A stretch of DNA of 64,000 bases from Lepidostoma basale (GCA_022606425.2 JAHDVF020001313.1:62001-126000); one strand, 5' to 3'. Positions 11,604-24,400 are shown, counted from the first letter of the stretch. Translations and numbers: made by a program. The notes: generated from the letters alone by a model not told the origin.

Positions 11604-12890
11604 TTAGGTCCTTACATATGAAATTGGCGTTTTGTATGGGAGGAACATAAAGTTGATTTTTTTTAAATATAATATATTTATTTAATCAAAGTATGTACCA
11701 TTGCTATCTATGCACTTTTGCCATCTCATAGGTAGTTCATCGATCCCTTTACTAAAAAAAACCATTCGGACGGGAATCAATAAAATCTTTGAAGTCGGTT
11801 TGGACTGCCCCATCGGAGTTGAATTTTTTCCCTTGCAAGAAGTTATCCAAATTTCGAAAAAAATAGTAATCTGTTGGGGCAAGGTCCGGAGAGTACGGTG
11901 GATGTCTTAGACATTCCAATTGAAGCTCTTCTAATTTGGTAGCCGTCTGTTGTGCAGTGTGTGGTCTAGCGTTATCATGAAGCAGCAGTGGCCTAGAGCG
12001 ATTAACCAGCCTCGGTTGTTTAGCAGCTAGCTTTTCCATCATGGTTTGCAGTTGCTGACAATAGACATCTGCCGTAATCGTCTGGCCAGATTTAAGAAAG
12101 CTGTAGTGAACGACACCAGCACTAGTCCACCAAACGCTCACAAGTAACTTTTTTGGAGTCAATTTTCGCTTGGGGCATGGTTTGGCTGGTTCGGCAGGGT
12201 TCAGCCATTGCGATGAGCGCTTCCGATTATCATACAGGATCCACTTTTCATCACAGGTAATGATTCGATTCAAAATCCCTTCATTATTGTGCCGGTTGAG
12301 TAATGCAACGCAGCAGTCAACGCGCGTTTGTTGATTTGCTTCACTCAATTCGTGAGGTACCCACCTTTCAAGCTTTTCACCTTCCCAATTTGCTTCAAGT
12401 GGATTAAAACAGTTTTATCACTAACACCGCAGCCTGCAGCTAACTCGGACTTGGTTTGCGATGGATCCGCTTCCACAATAGCCTTCAATTCTTCATTATC
12501 AACTTTGGTCTCCGACCGTCCACGGGGCTTGTTCTGCAGGTCGAAATTTCCAGAACAAAAACGTTGGAATCAAAAACGCACTGTGTTTTCTTTTGCGGCA
12601 CCGTCGCCATACACATCATTAATCCTTCGAGCCGTTTCTGCAGCACTGCTGCCACGGTGGAACTCGTACTCGTAAATAATGCGATATTTCAAGTTTTCCA
12701 TTTTGTAAACTGAGTGACTCAAAGAAAAAAAACAATTGAGGAAAAAACAAATGAATTATAATTTTCGAAACACAAATACTTGAGTAAATAGCTGCATAAA
12801 TTTGAATTTGGAATTCCTAACCAAAGAGAAGATATTTGAGATCAAAGTTGCCAGTACGGCAAAACGCCAATTTCATATGTAAGGACCTAA
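11604..12890 (-). mobile_element. Complete but inactive mariner element (cecropia-like)
   Basis: A 1287-bp unit, the normal mariner length, with inverted ends TTAGGTCCTTACATATGAAA / mirror image, flanked by TA at 11602-11603 and 12891-12892. It contains one transposase reading frame on the minus strand (see next entry). The inverted ends agree over about 30 bp, so both termini are preserved although the gene is broken. Confidence 0.95.
11682..12701 (-). pseudogene. mariner transposase, broken by one stop and two frameshifts
   Basis: This would encode the transposase that cuts and reinserts the element. It begins with an ATG at 12701 (MENLKYRIIYEYEF). The carboxy half keeps the mariner signature HDNARPHTA ... 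YSPDLAPTDYYFF, with 34 residues between the second and third catalytic aspartates (DD34D). The wording of this part (VHYSFLKSGQTIT, NFLQGKKF) is closest to the cecropia subfamily that includes human Hsmar1. Three lesions inactivate it: an in-frame TGA at 12570-12572 where the family has Trp (VRF-W-FQRF), a one-base loss near 12371-12379 just before the linker, and a frame change in an eight-base homopolymer at 11754-11761 near the end. Final residues GTYFD match the family terminus. Confidence 0.93.
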
Positions 12891-12892
12891 TA

Positions 12893-13261
12893 TATTGATG
12901 AAAGACATTTCAAAATCTATTAAATACAGTATTTTTTTTTACCCATAATCTTGGAACACTCGTCCAAATACATATATATTTTTAATATAATTATTATAGA
13001 TATCTAAAAACTGTTGCATAGAAAAATAAGTATAAATAAGGAAAACAGATCAGATATGGAATAATTTCTTTTACAGGATTGAGCCAAATTATGATAGATA
13101 AATATAATAAAAAAATCTGTTGTTTTTAATTATAGTTTTCTTAAAGATAAAGTGACCACTAATATATTAATGATATGCTAATTAAGTGCCTCTTTTGTGA
13201 TGTAATAATCTAAATGTTACATAAAATAAAATAAAACACAAACATATACAGATTTAATTAA
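12893..13261. other. AT-rich interval, nothing recognised
   Basis: No gene or classified repeat seen. Confidence 0.35.
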
Positions 13262-13440
13262 TATAAATGAAAACATCTGTTTTTTAGGAGTTATCAACAT
13301 TTGATAATGCTTTAGAAGGGCGAACATGTCATTCCATATAAAATTTAATAAAACTCCTAGAAGACAGATGTTTTCATTTATATTAATTATTTAATATGGA
13401 GTTTTACATCATTGTTCAAGAAACAATAAATATACAGATT
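13262..13440. repeat. Penelope-like hairpin repeat, family B copy 1
   Basis: Outer arms ataaatgaaaacatctgt / acagatgttttcatttat form an inverted repeat. Between them lies TTGATAA-T-GC..stem..GGGC-GAA-CAT-GTC at 13299-13335, a decayed hammerhead-like core. It shares an almost identical 3' flank (ttaatatggagtt...caagaaacaataaat) with 14561-14762. Confidence 0.6.
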
Positions 13441-13573
13441 TTACCAATATACTCGATATCAAATAAAATAATAAATAAATGAAAAAATTTCCAATATTCA
13501 CACCATAATTGAGGTATTCAAGCGATCTTTGGGTATGTTAAAAGTAAGTATTTATAACAGTTAAATAGGTTTC

Positions 13574-13735
13574 TAACCATTGCGCCATCTCTCTGAAGAG
13601 GTTGGCAGAGAGAATCAAATAAAATCAAATCAGTTTATTAACTCAATGGACATTACAAACAGGAAAATGAAACAGAGAATGGACCATCACACAGTTATTT
13701 CATGCACGCACGTTGGTTTCTCCTGTAATATATTT
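13574..13735 (-). mobile_element. L-TTAG 3' end with a nested insertion
   Basis: Reverse copy of the L-TTAG end (gcgccatctctctgaagag, atggaccatcacac, catgcacgcacgttgg). It is split by the TTTGA-tailed insertion at 13612-13672. Confidence 0.75.
13612..13672 (-). mobile_element. TTTGA-tailed short insertion, copy 1
   Basis: On the minus strand it reads ttcctgtttgtaatgtcca ... aataaactgatttgatttta, matching 60880-60970. A short CAGAGA repeat at 13606-13611 and 13673-13678 looks like a target-site duplication. The repeated pentamer tail and target duplication suggest the extreme 3' end of a non-LTR element or SINE. Confidence 0.6.
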
Positions 13736-14560
13736 CTTAACACTTTAAATGCATGAATTACATCTGAACTTATCAGCGTGTTTCTTAAATAACTATCATT
13801 TTGATATTTGAAAAAAACACGTAAATTTTAAACCAGAAAATTATGTGTACCGTGTTTTGGGACAGGAAGCGGGTGTTGCGTTTTTTGCTTGTGGGCATTT
13901 GAGACTTTCAGGGGGGCAGTAGAAGACTTAGAGAAAATTAGTGGGTATTGAGATGGCACCGTGAGGGCGTGGGCAGGTAAAAAAATACAGTCTAAAAAGA
14001 CAAAAAAAAACACACCAATCACATTTTAATAAAGCAAATTAAACTTTAATATAGATTAATTTTTGTTATTGTATGATTGTTATCATTTTTATCATATGTA
14101 TAATACAAAAATTCACACATTTCAGTAGTTCGGGAAATGGATGAAAATTGAACTGAAAGATTTCACTACATTCAATTGGATGATATGAAAAATTGTATTT
14201 TTTGATATGAATTAATTTTTTTTTAAACTTCCGATTTCACGTGAAATGTCTCGTATATAAATACAGGTGAAGTTACCCTGTTAAAAAAAATTGTTTGTAA
14301 CAATTAAGTTACAACAAGTTTTTGTTAAATAATTTGATTTTTGCAATTCTGCAAGAATTGACAGTATTATCTGTGAATGTTCTAACTTGCTCATTGTCTT
14401 CATGGGTCGACAAGACTGGGCTCCGCAGCCCCCGACCTGCACTCTGCTCCTGCGTCGCCCATGTCCCCGCGCGTTTTCCGCACATTATTTCCGCGTCGGG
14501 TGTTATTAATGAGCCACTGCATGGTTATCTTATTCCTAAGCGTGTTATGTATATGTAATT
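13736..14560. other. No recognised gene; short GC-rich patch
   Basis: AT-rich except for about 100 bp at 14400-14500 that is strikingly GC-rich (cgcagcccccgacctgc, cccgcgcgttttccgc). A short frame through it (14322-14558) is open but unlike any family I know. Confidence 0.3.
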
Positions 14561-14762
14561 AATACAAATGAAAATGTCGATATAAAAGTTACATTATATT
14601 TTATGAGAATGACATGTTTCGCCCTTTATCAAATTGATAATGCCTTAGAAGGGCGAAACATGTCATTCCCATAAAATAAAAACTTCTAGAAAAGTGACAT
14701 TTTCATTTGTATAAATGATTTAATATGGAGTTCTACATCATTGTTCAAGAAACAATAAATAC
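14561..14762. repeat. Penelope-like hairpin repeat, family B copy 2
   Basis: Outer arms acaaatgaaaatgtc / gacattttcatttgt. Core at 14632-14665: TTGATAA-T-GCCTTAGAAGGGC-GAAAC-AT-GTC. A reversed remnant of the same core (gacatgtttcgccctttatc) lies at 14611-14630, so two cores face each other. The GAAAC-AT-GTC part is a perfect hammerhead 3' core; the CTGANGA box has decayed to TTGATAA. Confidence 0.65.
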
Positions 14763-14834
14763 GTGTTATATGTCTTCAACCTATATAAAGGCAGTGATTG
14801 TTAATTTTATTTTCGAAGATTTAATTTTACCAGT

Positions 14835-15360
14835 AGTAAAAGAACTGTGAACGTCATTTGCTATGCAGACGATGCCGCATTAATAGCCAAGTCTGAAGAT
14901 GACTTGCAAAGAATGTTGTACAAATTTCAGACAGTATCACAAAGGCTAAATATGGCTATATCAATCAGCAAAACAAAAAGTCTCACTATATCTAGGCAAC
15001 CTTCAAGATGTATGATGACTGTTGATGATATACTTGTGGAGCAAGTAGCGAGTTTCAGATATTTGGGAGTAGAGATCTGCAGCCATAATGACCTCGATAC
15101 CGAAGTACGAGAACAAGTCAGTAAAACCTCTGCCGTGTCAGGGCGCCTGAAGAATCTGGTCTGGAAGAACAAACACATGCGTATCGACAGCAAGATCAGA
15201 ATTTATAAAACATGCGTGCGACCTATCATGACGTACGCTGTAGAGACGCCGCGCCGACAGTGCGAACCAAGGGACTATTAAGAACATCGGAGATGAAGGT
15301 CCTAAGATCAATTACTGGAAAAACTCTCCGAGATCGTGTCCGCAACGTAGACATAAGTCA
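14835..15360 (+). mobile_element. L-GAA non-LTR reverse transcriptase fragment
   Basis: An open stretch of 144 codons begins VICYADDAALIAKSEDDLQ, the RT catalytic YADD box (motif C), and continues through the thumb (SFRYLGVEICSHND) and connection (IDSKIRIYKTCVRPIMTYA). A one-base frame change near 15245 separates it from LLRTSEMKVLRS-like codons that follow. The piece lacks endonuclease and RT motifs A and B, so it is truncated at both ends. It is very close to the minus-strand copy at 57635-58440. Confidence 0.85.
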
Positions 15361-15361
15361 A

Positions 15362-16312
15362 ACGTGTCATATGTGAGGTTCATCAAAGATGAGAAAATAT
15401 GTCAAGAACTATTGTTTGCTACAAATTTGGAAACAAATACAAAAGGGGAAACCATATTTAATACTCAGGAAAAGTTTTGTGACAAAAAGGAAATTCCTTT
15501 TGATAATATTTTGTCAAGGCGTCACAAAGGCTTCATAGCGTGCTTAAAAAATAAAGTTCCTGATGTGATTGCTTTACATTGCTTAATGATGAAGATTTCA
15601 ACCGATTGCTGCTTCATACAGAGGTGCGCTGGCTGTCAAAAGGTACTTGTTTGACTCCATTTTACAATCTGTTTGGATCTGTGATAGAGTTCCTAGGAAA
15701 CAAACACACAGAATTGCGCGACAACCTCATCTCATCAAAGAACGATATTGCGTACTTGACAGACCTGTTGTTTAATGATGTCAATCTCTAACTTCAAGGC
15801 AACAAATTAAACTTGATTAAGACAAAAAATAGCATAGCTGCTTTAGTATCCCAACTGCTATTTTACAAAAGAAATATCGGTAGACGGGAACAGCAGTATC
15901 ATTTAAGAACGATTACTTGCTTGTTTACTGTCAACACTTGGAAAACCTCCACAGTGATTTCAAGGAACAATTCCAGGATATTTTAAACATGGACATACCA
16001 GACTGGGTTTTGGATCCTTTTTCAAATGACAACACAGCAGAATCATCCAAGTTAGAAGAAGAACGAATAGAACTGACGACATATGAGGAATTAAAAATTA
16101 AATTAAACCAAGAATTTTGGCTGAACCCGATTTCGCAACTGGATTATGGTCAACTGTTCAACGATTTCTGATAGCATTCCCATCGTCCTATTTAGCTGAA
16201 CGTGGATTTAGTGCTGTAGCAACGTTGGTAACTAAAAAGAAAAAAACGGCTCCAGATATTAACAAACTCTTTAAAATGCATCAAATTCAACCCTCTCATT
16301 AGATAAGTTATA
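15362..16312 (+). pseudogene. hAT-type transposase (SCAND3/ZBED5/FAM200-like), fragmentary
   Basis: Several open stretches in shifting frames together cover the middle and end of a hAT transposase of the kind domesticated in vertebrate ZBED5/FAM200/SCAND3. Landmarks are LLFATNLETNTKGETIF, then HTEVRWLSKGTC (the hAT R-W motif), LHSDFKEQFQDILNMDIPDW, and the dimerisation end AFPSSYLAERGFSAVATL. At least three frame changes and a stop after FNDVNL break it. It follows an L-GAA piece with almost no gap. No terminal inverted repeats were found. Confidence 0.85.
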
Positions 16313-17091
16313 AATTGAACGTCTTTTGAATGTTAATAAAAATATTTCTCAATATAATTAAGTATGCGTTTTAATTGTTCACATTGAAACATTCTTCTTT
16401 AACCACCCTACGTATTTGAACGTACGTGATACGTTCACTGTTACTGTACCATTCTGCGCTATCCCGTATCACGTACGGGCTTGAGAAAAAGTAATGCACC
16501 TAAAATGTACAAACTGTTAGGGATACGCGAGTGTGCCAACAACACTCGAGTACAAGTATTCATAAATATGATAGTTTTACAAGTGGCAGGCGAAGTGTGC
16601 GGCCGAGTATTTGACGTTTGGTAATTTAAAAAAATAAAATTAATATATAATTAAATTTCATTAATAAAAAACCTGCTTTTTTTGCACGTTTCTCGGAAAA
16701 TATCCCAAAGGTAGGGCGGTTAAACTAAGAAATAGGATAGGAATCATATCCTATCTTACGTAATTACACATTTAAATATAATCGTGGCAATAGCTGTTTC
16801 AGATTCGCGACAATAAAAAAACATGGAGGGCTCTAGAAAAAAATATATTCTCAAAGTGGGCAGTGGGCGAAATGAGAGACTTAGACTAAGTATGTAAATT
16901 AAAGTACTGATTTTTACACCTGTTTATTAATTTGATTCTAATAATAATCCTTAAATTTTCTTTCTTTTCTCTTCGATGGCTCTACAGCTCATATGGCCTT
17001 GCCTCCAAGCACTTTTATCACCTGCTGTGGACCTCTTTCCGTCTTTTGCAGTAGTTGTGCATGACTGTTATTTCCTTATATTACTATTCTT
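16313..17091. other. AT-rich interval with a short inverted repeat
   Basis: No gene seen. CGTACGTGATACG (about 16431-16443) and CGTATCACGTACG (about 16464-16476) form an inverted repeat of 13 bp around a 20-bp loop. It may belong to the neighbouring hAT remnant, but that is a guess. Confidence 0.35.
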
Positions 17092-17155
17092 CATTCCTCA
17101 ACATTCATGACACATGTCATGCACACTCATCGATTTCTCCGACTCCTCACATAAA
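17092..17155 (-). mobile_element. L-TTAG small internal fragment
   Basis: Sixty bases matching L-TTAG in reverse (cctcaacattcatgacac, tcgatttctccgactcctca). Isolated from the rest of the element. Confidence 0.6.
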
Positions 17156-17399
17156 ATCCTTAAATATAATACTTGATTTAAATATAGGTGACAAAATATA
17201 ACAATAGATTCACTTAATTTCAATAAATTAGAATATTTATTTTACAGACTGTTTTACAAATTATATAATACATTTTACTTTTGAATTACTTTATCTAAAA
17301 TCGCAGCTATTTTGGCATAGTAATTCCAAAAATGCCAGCAACCAAAGGGTTAAGTAGTAAGGGTAAATATTGCATATAATTTTTTTGTATACAACAGGT

Positions 17400-17602
17400 C
17401 AATTCAAACCAATTACTGTCTACAATTTGGTTTATAACTATTATATTGATTCTCATAACATGTGATAGGTAACTTATCTATCGCCATTTTATTGTCACGT
17501 GAATTCTACACTAGAGCAAAGACAATCACACCGTCATCGCTGCGAATCGAATCCGGGAATTTCAGTATGGCAGTCAGAGCTACCACTCTGCTATGAAGGT
17601 CA
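17400..17602 (-). mobile_element. SINE-1 (tRNA-derived), copy 1
   Basis: Read on the minus strand it starts ccttcatagcagagtggtag (pol III A box) and has GGATTCGATTC (B box, consensus GGTTCGANTCC), followed by a body ending in caattactgtctacaattt. Four further copies at 38.6, 48.4, 52.5 and 60.3 kb define the family. The head is tRNA-like but lacks a full cloverleaf. Confidence 0.85.
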
Positions 17603-17984
17603 TCAATTTTCCTCCAATATGAAAAGTATCAATAACCAAAAATGATGATCAAAAGTGAGGAATGAATCAAGTTAACATTTTTCCTGAGTTGATAGCAACA
17701 AAAAACTTTTTCTTATGTTGATACCACTGTCCTTAATTACTATACCTAAAATGAACACAATTAGAAAACCATTTTGTTCACACCAACTGGTGAAATCAGT
17801 AACACCTCAGAAGTGTAGCAATTGTGACCGAATTTAAGGAAGAATCTGACAAATATCATCAGAAATCAGAAAATGCCCACAAAAAATGTTTCGCAAATAA
17901 ATAATAATTAAACTAAAAAAAAAAACCTAATTGAACGTCTTCATACATCACTCCAATACGTTATCAGAGCAGTTAATAAAATCA
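17603..17984. other. AT-rich interval, nothing recognised
   Basis: No gene or classified repeat seen. Confidence 0.3.
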
Positions 17985-18150
17985 GAAGTAACTAACTCGT
18001 TGATTGACAGATTATTTAGTCAACTTTGCATTGCCAATGATGAAGATTTCAACCGATTGCTGCTTCACACGCTGGCTGTCAAAAGGTACATGTTTGACTC
18101 GATTTTACAATCTGTTGGGTCTGTGATAGAGTCTTTATTGACAGAATAGT
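17985..18150 (+). pseudogene. hAT transposase fragment, second copy
   Basis: Encodes IANDEDFNRLLLHT ... KRYMFDSILQSVGSVIES, matching the segment around 15580-15700 but with the REVRWLSKG-like part deleted. It lies just downstream of the CUB gene's last exon on the other strand. Too short to act. Confidence 0.7.
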
Positions 18151-18272
18151 TATGTTTATATATCTGCATTTATACCTCTATAGATTTGTGTGATTAATCG
18201 ATCTTTGATCAATAAGATTCTTGTTACAGATGGATGTCACTCAATTAGAATCAGAGAATTACAGATGATTAG

Positions 18273-18400
18273 TTAAGGCGTGCAAGGCAGCTGTGTGTAT
18301 GTCAAACTGAATCCCCGGTTAGCGATGTCAGGGCTGAGATCTGTGACTAGACCTTCATTGGCATTGGTCACCACGTACAGCACAAAGGGCTTTGCGGATG
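18273..18400 (-). CDS. CUB protein exon 6 (carboxy end)
   Basis: Residues 338-379 and TAA. Acceptor TCATTGCAG/CATCC. Encodes SAKPFVLYVVTNANEG and ends RGFSLTYTQLPCTP, the usual final beta strand of the family. Confidence 0.9.
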
Positions 18401-21400
18401 CTGCAATGAGAAAAGAAAAAAACAAATCATTAGAATAATAATAAAATATTTCTAAGGATAGATGTAATCTTAACACATTGTCTGCGGGTAAATTTGCACG
18501 CAAATTACTATCCATAGGTTGTAGCTGAAATATAATCATAACATTCAACTATATGTATACTTCAACATGTGATCCAACTATATGTATACTTCAACATGTG
18601 ATTCGGGAGCTAGAAATAGAGGAAGGCCGAGGAAAACGTGGCACGATCAAATCAATCAAATATTGAATTTCGGTCACGTGAGGAGTCGAAGAAATCGACG
18701 TGCGTGCATGACAAGATGTATGAATGTAGAGGAAGTGAGAGAAGTATGTCAGGACAGAACAGTGTGGCGTTCCATTCTTTCTGCCTACCCCTCCGGCGAG
18801 ACGGCGTGATGGTTAGTTAGTTAGTTAGTCAACATGTGATAAAAATATATAACAAAAATGACTTCTACATTTTGCATTTCCAACAGTTCCAATAATTTGC
18901 AAAATGAGTATTTATACCCTTCCTGCCGGCCACCAGCAGTCCAGTAAACGAGTATTAACACCCTTCCTGCAGACAAAGTGTTAATAAAGTACTCTGTCAG
19001 CAAATTCCCTAAAAATAGTTTGTGTAATGTGTACTTTCAAAATACAAGTGTCATCCAAATATATAGGATATAAGCAGTGACGTGCCTAGGGCAACCGATA
19101 AGGCAAGCCCGTCCGACTTTTTTGTGTTATAATATTAGTAGAGGGTCACGATAATGTATTTTTCCGGATTAGAAGAATTTTATCTTTCTAAATAAATTGA
19201 TTTTAAATCACATTTTAGAGGCATTTTAAATGTATACAAAAAATTGTTTTCTGCGTCACCAAACTCGTGTTTTTGTATAATATAATATAATAATGTATTT
19301 ACATATACAAGAAGAAACATTATTAGTAAGAAATAAGCTGTAAATAGATAATAATGATAAATTTGTTAATTGAATTGTAAATAAATATTCGTAAATAAAT
19401 CGCATAATCTTTCTTTTCATAACATTTCTGATGGTAAGAGGATAAACTGAAGTTTATTACTCAGTTTATTCTCTTACCCTGACAAAGCTCCGGCGGGAGC
19501 AAAACCGGTTGGTGTTTACAAATAAAGTGGTTTAGATATAAATATTAAAAGTGTATTATTATTTTATTTAATAATGTCACACCACAAATTAAGTACTCCA
19601 TACGAAAATTTTAAAATTATATATATTACTGTTGTTCAATTTAAATCTACGATAAAGTTTTCCTTGAAGACTTGTTTCATATATATTGACTTTAATGTTT
19701 TCGCCTTTTCAACATCGTGAATAAAACACCTTTCTGTTTTTAAACATCTAATAATTAATTTGAGGTTAGTGCTTCACGAACGGCTCTCTTTTTGCGAGAT
19801 CTTCTACTCTTAAAACCTCGAATCAGTAATAAGTGTTAACTTTTAATGTGAATCTATTTTTGCAAACCTGTTTAAAATTTGACAATTTACTTGTTTTCCG
19901 ACAGTCAACTTCAAATGACAAATTACAAAATACACACTCAAATCGGGCATGGGCATTTGAATTATTTCTCTCTCACTCTCTTGTATTCAAAATATTATCT
20001 TTCTCTATTTGATTACATCTGGGTTTTTGCTTATTTATATTATGATTTAATACATATATATACATATACATATAAAAAAACAGAATAAACTCACTTGTCA
20101 CAGTACCGATTCCAAGGCCACAGAATCTATCAACTCCTGTTGTGTCACTATTGGGAATGATGACAAAATCTGTGATGCAATTTGCTCCAGTAACTCCAGT
20201 GGTGGGGAAGGCAGTACCAGGCACGTCACCCGTCACCGTGAAGGAGTAGTTTCCACCGGTGGCAGTCCACTGGATGCTGCAATAGCCGGCTTCCATCCGA
20301 ATGCAAATTCCATAGTTCAAGTTGACCAACTCCCTTGTTCCAGGCTGATTGACAGCGGACAGCGCTTCATTCTGCATTGTTCCAAAGTTAAAACTTGTCA
20401 CTGTCCCCGATACTCCCGTATAATACATCAGGCAGCCACTAGGAGCTATGAGAAATTACAATGATTTCATTTATTCTATCATCTATAACTATAACATCAA
20501 ATGAGATTAGGTAAACAGTTCAAGTTAAACAGAAACTTTGAGTAGGGTTGTGGAAGCTCTATTGAAACTATGAGTAGGGTTGTAACTTTATTAGTCCAAA
20601 TATATCTGTCATTGCTGCAAGGAATATTTGTGTGTTTTACCTATAGTTGGGCAATTGCAGGCAATCTGTGACAGCTTGATGTTCCACCTCCGATTGAATG
20701 CGACCGCGGAGCTGGCATCTATGGATATGGAAATGGGATTATCTCCATTGAAGTCCACATATACATGCTGGCCTGAGTTCTCTCCGCAGATCCTTGGTAC
20801 AAGGGAAGACCCTCCAGTGACAATCAGTGCATCACTGACACAGTTGCCATCACCATCTGGCTGACCCAGTTCCAAGTCCAGGAATTCCAATCTTAACTGA
20901 AATTAAATATAGTATACTAAACACTTACATTTTATATAAACTTAAAGCGTTAACACTGTGGAAGTCCTCAATTTGTTGAATTAAAACATTGTTTTTTTCA
21001 CTCATGATTTTATTTTTCTCTTCGAAACACGTTGAGAAAAATAATCACAGTAAGTGAAAAAAACAGTGTTTTAATTTATGAATAAATTGTCTGCAAGCAA
21101 TTTGCATCATTTCACTGCAAATTGCTTGCAGTGAAATGATGCAAATTGCTTCCAAATCCAAAAGAGCTCTTAATAAATGCATCTAATGCAATCAGTTATG
21201 ACAAAGAATGGTCAGATGCTATGTTTGGTCAGTGCTGTTATACGGGGTGGAGTCATAGACCCTTAAAGTCAATGTTATGAACCAATTGGAGGCCTTTGAG
21301 ATGTGGATACACCGAAGGATGTTACACATCTCCTGGACTGACATGGTCAGCAACACAAACGTTCTCCATAGAGCCAGAGTTGACAGAGAGTTGCTGAGCA

Positions 21401-24400
21401 ACATCAAAGTCCGTAAGGTGTCCTACTTGGGCCATGTTCTGAGAGGCGAAAAGTACGCACTATTACATCTGATCTTGGAGGGTAAGATTGAGGGTCGACG
21501 AGGTGTTGGGAGAAGGCGGGTTTCCTGGCTGATGAACATCCGAGAGTGGACGGGGCTAAGGACTGTGGGGGAGCTGTTCCGAGCTGCCCAGGACGGGGAG
21601 GCCTACTCAAGGGTGATAGTCAACGTTGGGGAGACCTGACAGGACACAGAAAGAAGAATGCAATAATTTTAATACAAATGTCTCTTGTATCTCTGTTGAG
21701 TAGAAGCATGTGTTATTTGGCTGGATATTTTTCCCCTTCGTTGAAATAATAATATATTATATTTTTGGAGCGAATAGGTTAATAAGTTATGAATGAAAAT
21801 TACCAATTAATTAAGTACTTAATATCTACTTAATTAATTAAGGATTTCATTAGTAATTATGAAAACATTTGTACAAATAACATCCACACTATAAAAGATA
21901 TATGAGAATAAAAAGAAGTTTACTGTACTCTGGTTATTGTTACTGTCTAAGCCCGCATGGGTGAAATTACTTATATTATAATGATGCATGTCTGGCTGAA
22001 ATAACACAAAGGATCTGTTTTTTTTATTATCCATTAATGAATGTTAGCTTATAAATAAGGATAGAATAACGAAATATGAAAAAATTCCTACATTTATACA
22101 TGAATAAATAAATCAGCTCACCTGACAAATATCTGAATTGCATCTGGTAACACTAATGGTGCACCGAGACCCACCCGAGTATGATGATGGGTATGCACTG
22201 TTTGTAAAGTATGTATTGTTTACATTAGTGGTGCTTCCGCAAGTCTTCTGCACTGTAAATAATGATTCAAGTTTTCATTAAAGAGAACCATAGCAAAAAA
22301 AAATATGATTCCAAATGTTGTAGAAAAAATATTCACTATTTTATGAAAAAGAGTTTTGGATGTAAACCCAACCTAATTAACTTTATTAATTTTGTAATAA
22401 TTCAAAATAAATTGAATAATTTTGTTTGCTTTTGATCAGATAAACAAAACTGTGGATCTTAATCATGGATTCAACATTGTTTTCAATGATATTTAAGATC
22501 ACAGGGATGGTTCAAATTTGACAAGATAAATCGTTAACAAAAAAAATGTTTAATGTTTTTTTCACTATCCCATCATAATTGATTGTTGATATTGTTAATG
22601 ATAAAATTAAACTACATGCTAAATTTTAAAATGATTCTTAATTTAATTCAAATTAAATTTAAAACATGGAATTATAAGAATTAAAAAAAGGACAATTGAT
22701 TTTTTAGAATGTAAACGTCTGAATTCTATCATTATCAAATGTTCGTGAAACAATAAACAGTTTTATTTATTTATTTCTAATTATTGATTGTGATATTATT
22801 CTCACCTATACAGCACACGCCTCTCCTGCTAGCACATGTGGCCGATGTGGAGCCACCAAGGTCATTACACTCTCTTCGGGTGAAGCATGTTCCGTTGAAG
22901 CTGTTGGACCCGCTGCATTCCACATTCTCAAAACGGATGATACTGAAGAAAGGGAAGACTGAAAAGACATGTAGCTATTGGAATAACAGGTTTCTTTTAT
23001 TAAACAATTTCACATTTAGTTAAAATATGATATGTAGATCATCATCACTCATTGAATCTTGGAGATGGGGCTGGGACATCATTTTTGTAATGTTGATAGA
23101 AAAAATTAAATATTACTGGATTTGATTATATGATATTATTAGCAGAGAAAAAATAAATGTTTATAACAAAAGAAATATCAAATCTTACTGTTAAAACAAT
23201 TTAATGTCGATAAGAGGAATAAATTTTAATCCAATAATTACTATCCGAACGTCATCCCATACTCACAACAATTAAAATATGGGAAGAGGATATACTCGAA
23301 TTTTATTTACCATTATACTATAAAGTTGAAAATTAGTTCACATTAATTAAATGCACGATATTCAGGTAAATTATTGAGTTTTTATTCAAATAACGTTGAA
23401 GCTTTTGACGTTTGAATTTGACGTTTAGAATTTGTAAGTATTGCCATAAAATTTAAATTCCAATTGATAAAGTTCTTTCTCGGAATGTAATCAGCATTTG
23501 TGGGGTAACAAAAATAAATAAATAAAATTTTATTTATGAAATAACAAATAAAGATTTTCCACCATAGTTAATTACATGTGTATCCGATTCAACAATTTCT
23601 TAATAAACGAACCGTCAATGAGGAGATGTAGGTATGTAATTATTATATGTTTTGCTTACTCCCCTTAAATACATATGTTTTATCATTGGGCATTTAATAT
23701 TTTGGAATTAAAATTCCATTTGTTTATGAAAATATCGTTCGTTTATGGAAAATTATAATTTTTGTGTTCGTACTGTAGTTTTAATTTTGAAAACTATACG
23801 CATTCCACGGGCATTGAGTTTATTAGAAGTTTATCGATCCATTATATTGGTGGCTTTATTGTGAGCTTGTTGCGATTTAATTTTATATTTAGTTCGCAGT
23901 GACATCAGAAAATAAATCTTGATATTTATTCTCGTTCCATATGTTAAAAAAAAATTACCTCAAATTTGGGGTTAAAATGTATTTGAACATATGGAACGAA
24001 TTACCGCATTAATAAATAGTAACAAAGAAAGTGTATGAGAACTTTATCTTGAAAATAATAAGTGTGGCGATCCATTTGATTTTTCTATTCTATATGAAAA
24101 ATGGTATAAGATATATTGCTGGAACCGAAAGTTGATAAACCAATCATTACAGGAATACGAGTATGTCGTGTCAATGAATCATTTTGAATTGAAAATTATC
24201 GTTATGTTTTGAATTAGAAATCCGTGAACTCACACAAACTTTGTAAAACACGACGAGACAAAAGTGGAATTAAAATTAATAACTAGCATTTTTCACACAT
24301 TTACGAGATAATGTTGAACATCGCAATTTTATTCAAATACAAATAATATACACATCGCAATGGGTTTCACAAATTACAAAATAGTCACCATGTTCATTTT

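Noticed and set aside
12328..12713. Plus-strand frames across the mariner
   Set aside because: Antisense shadows of the transposase; codons have no relatives.
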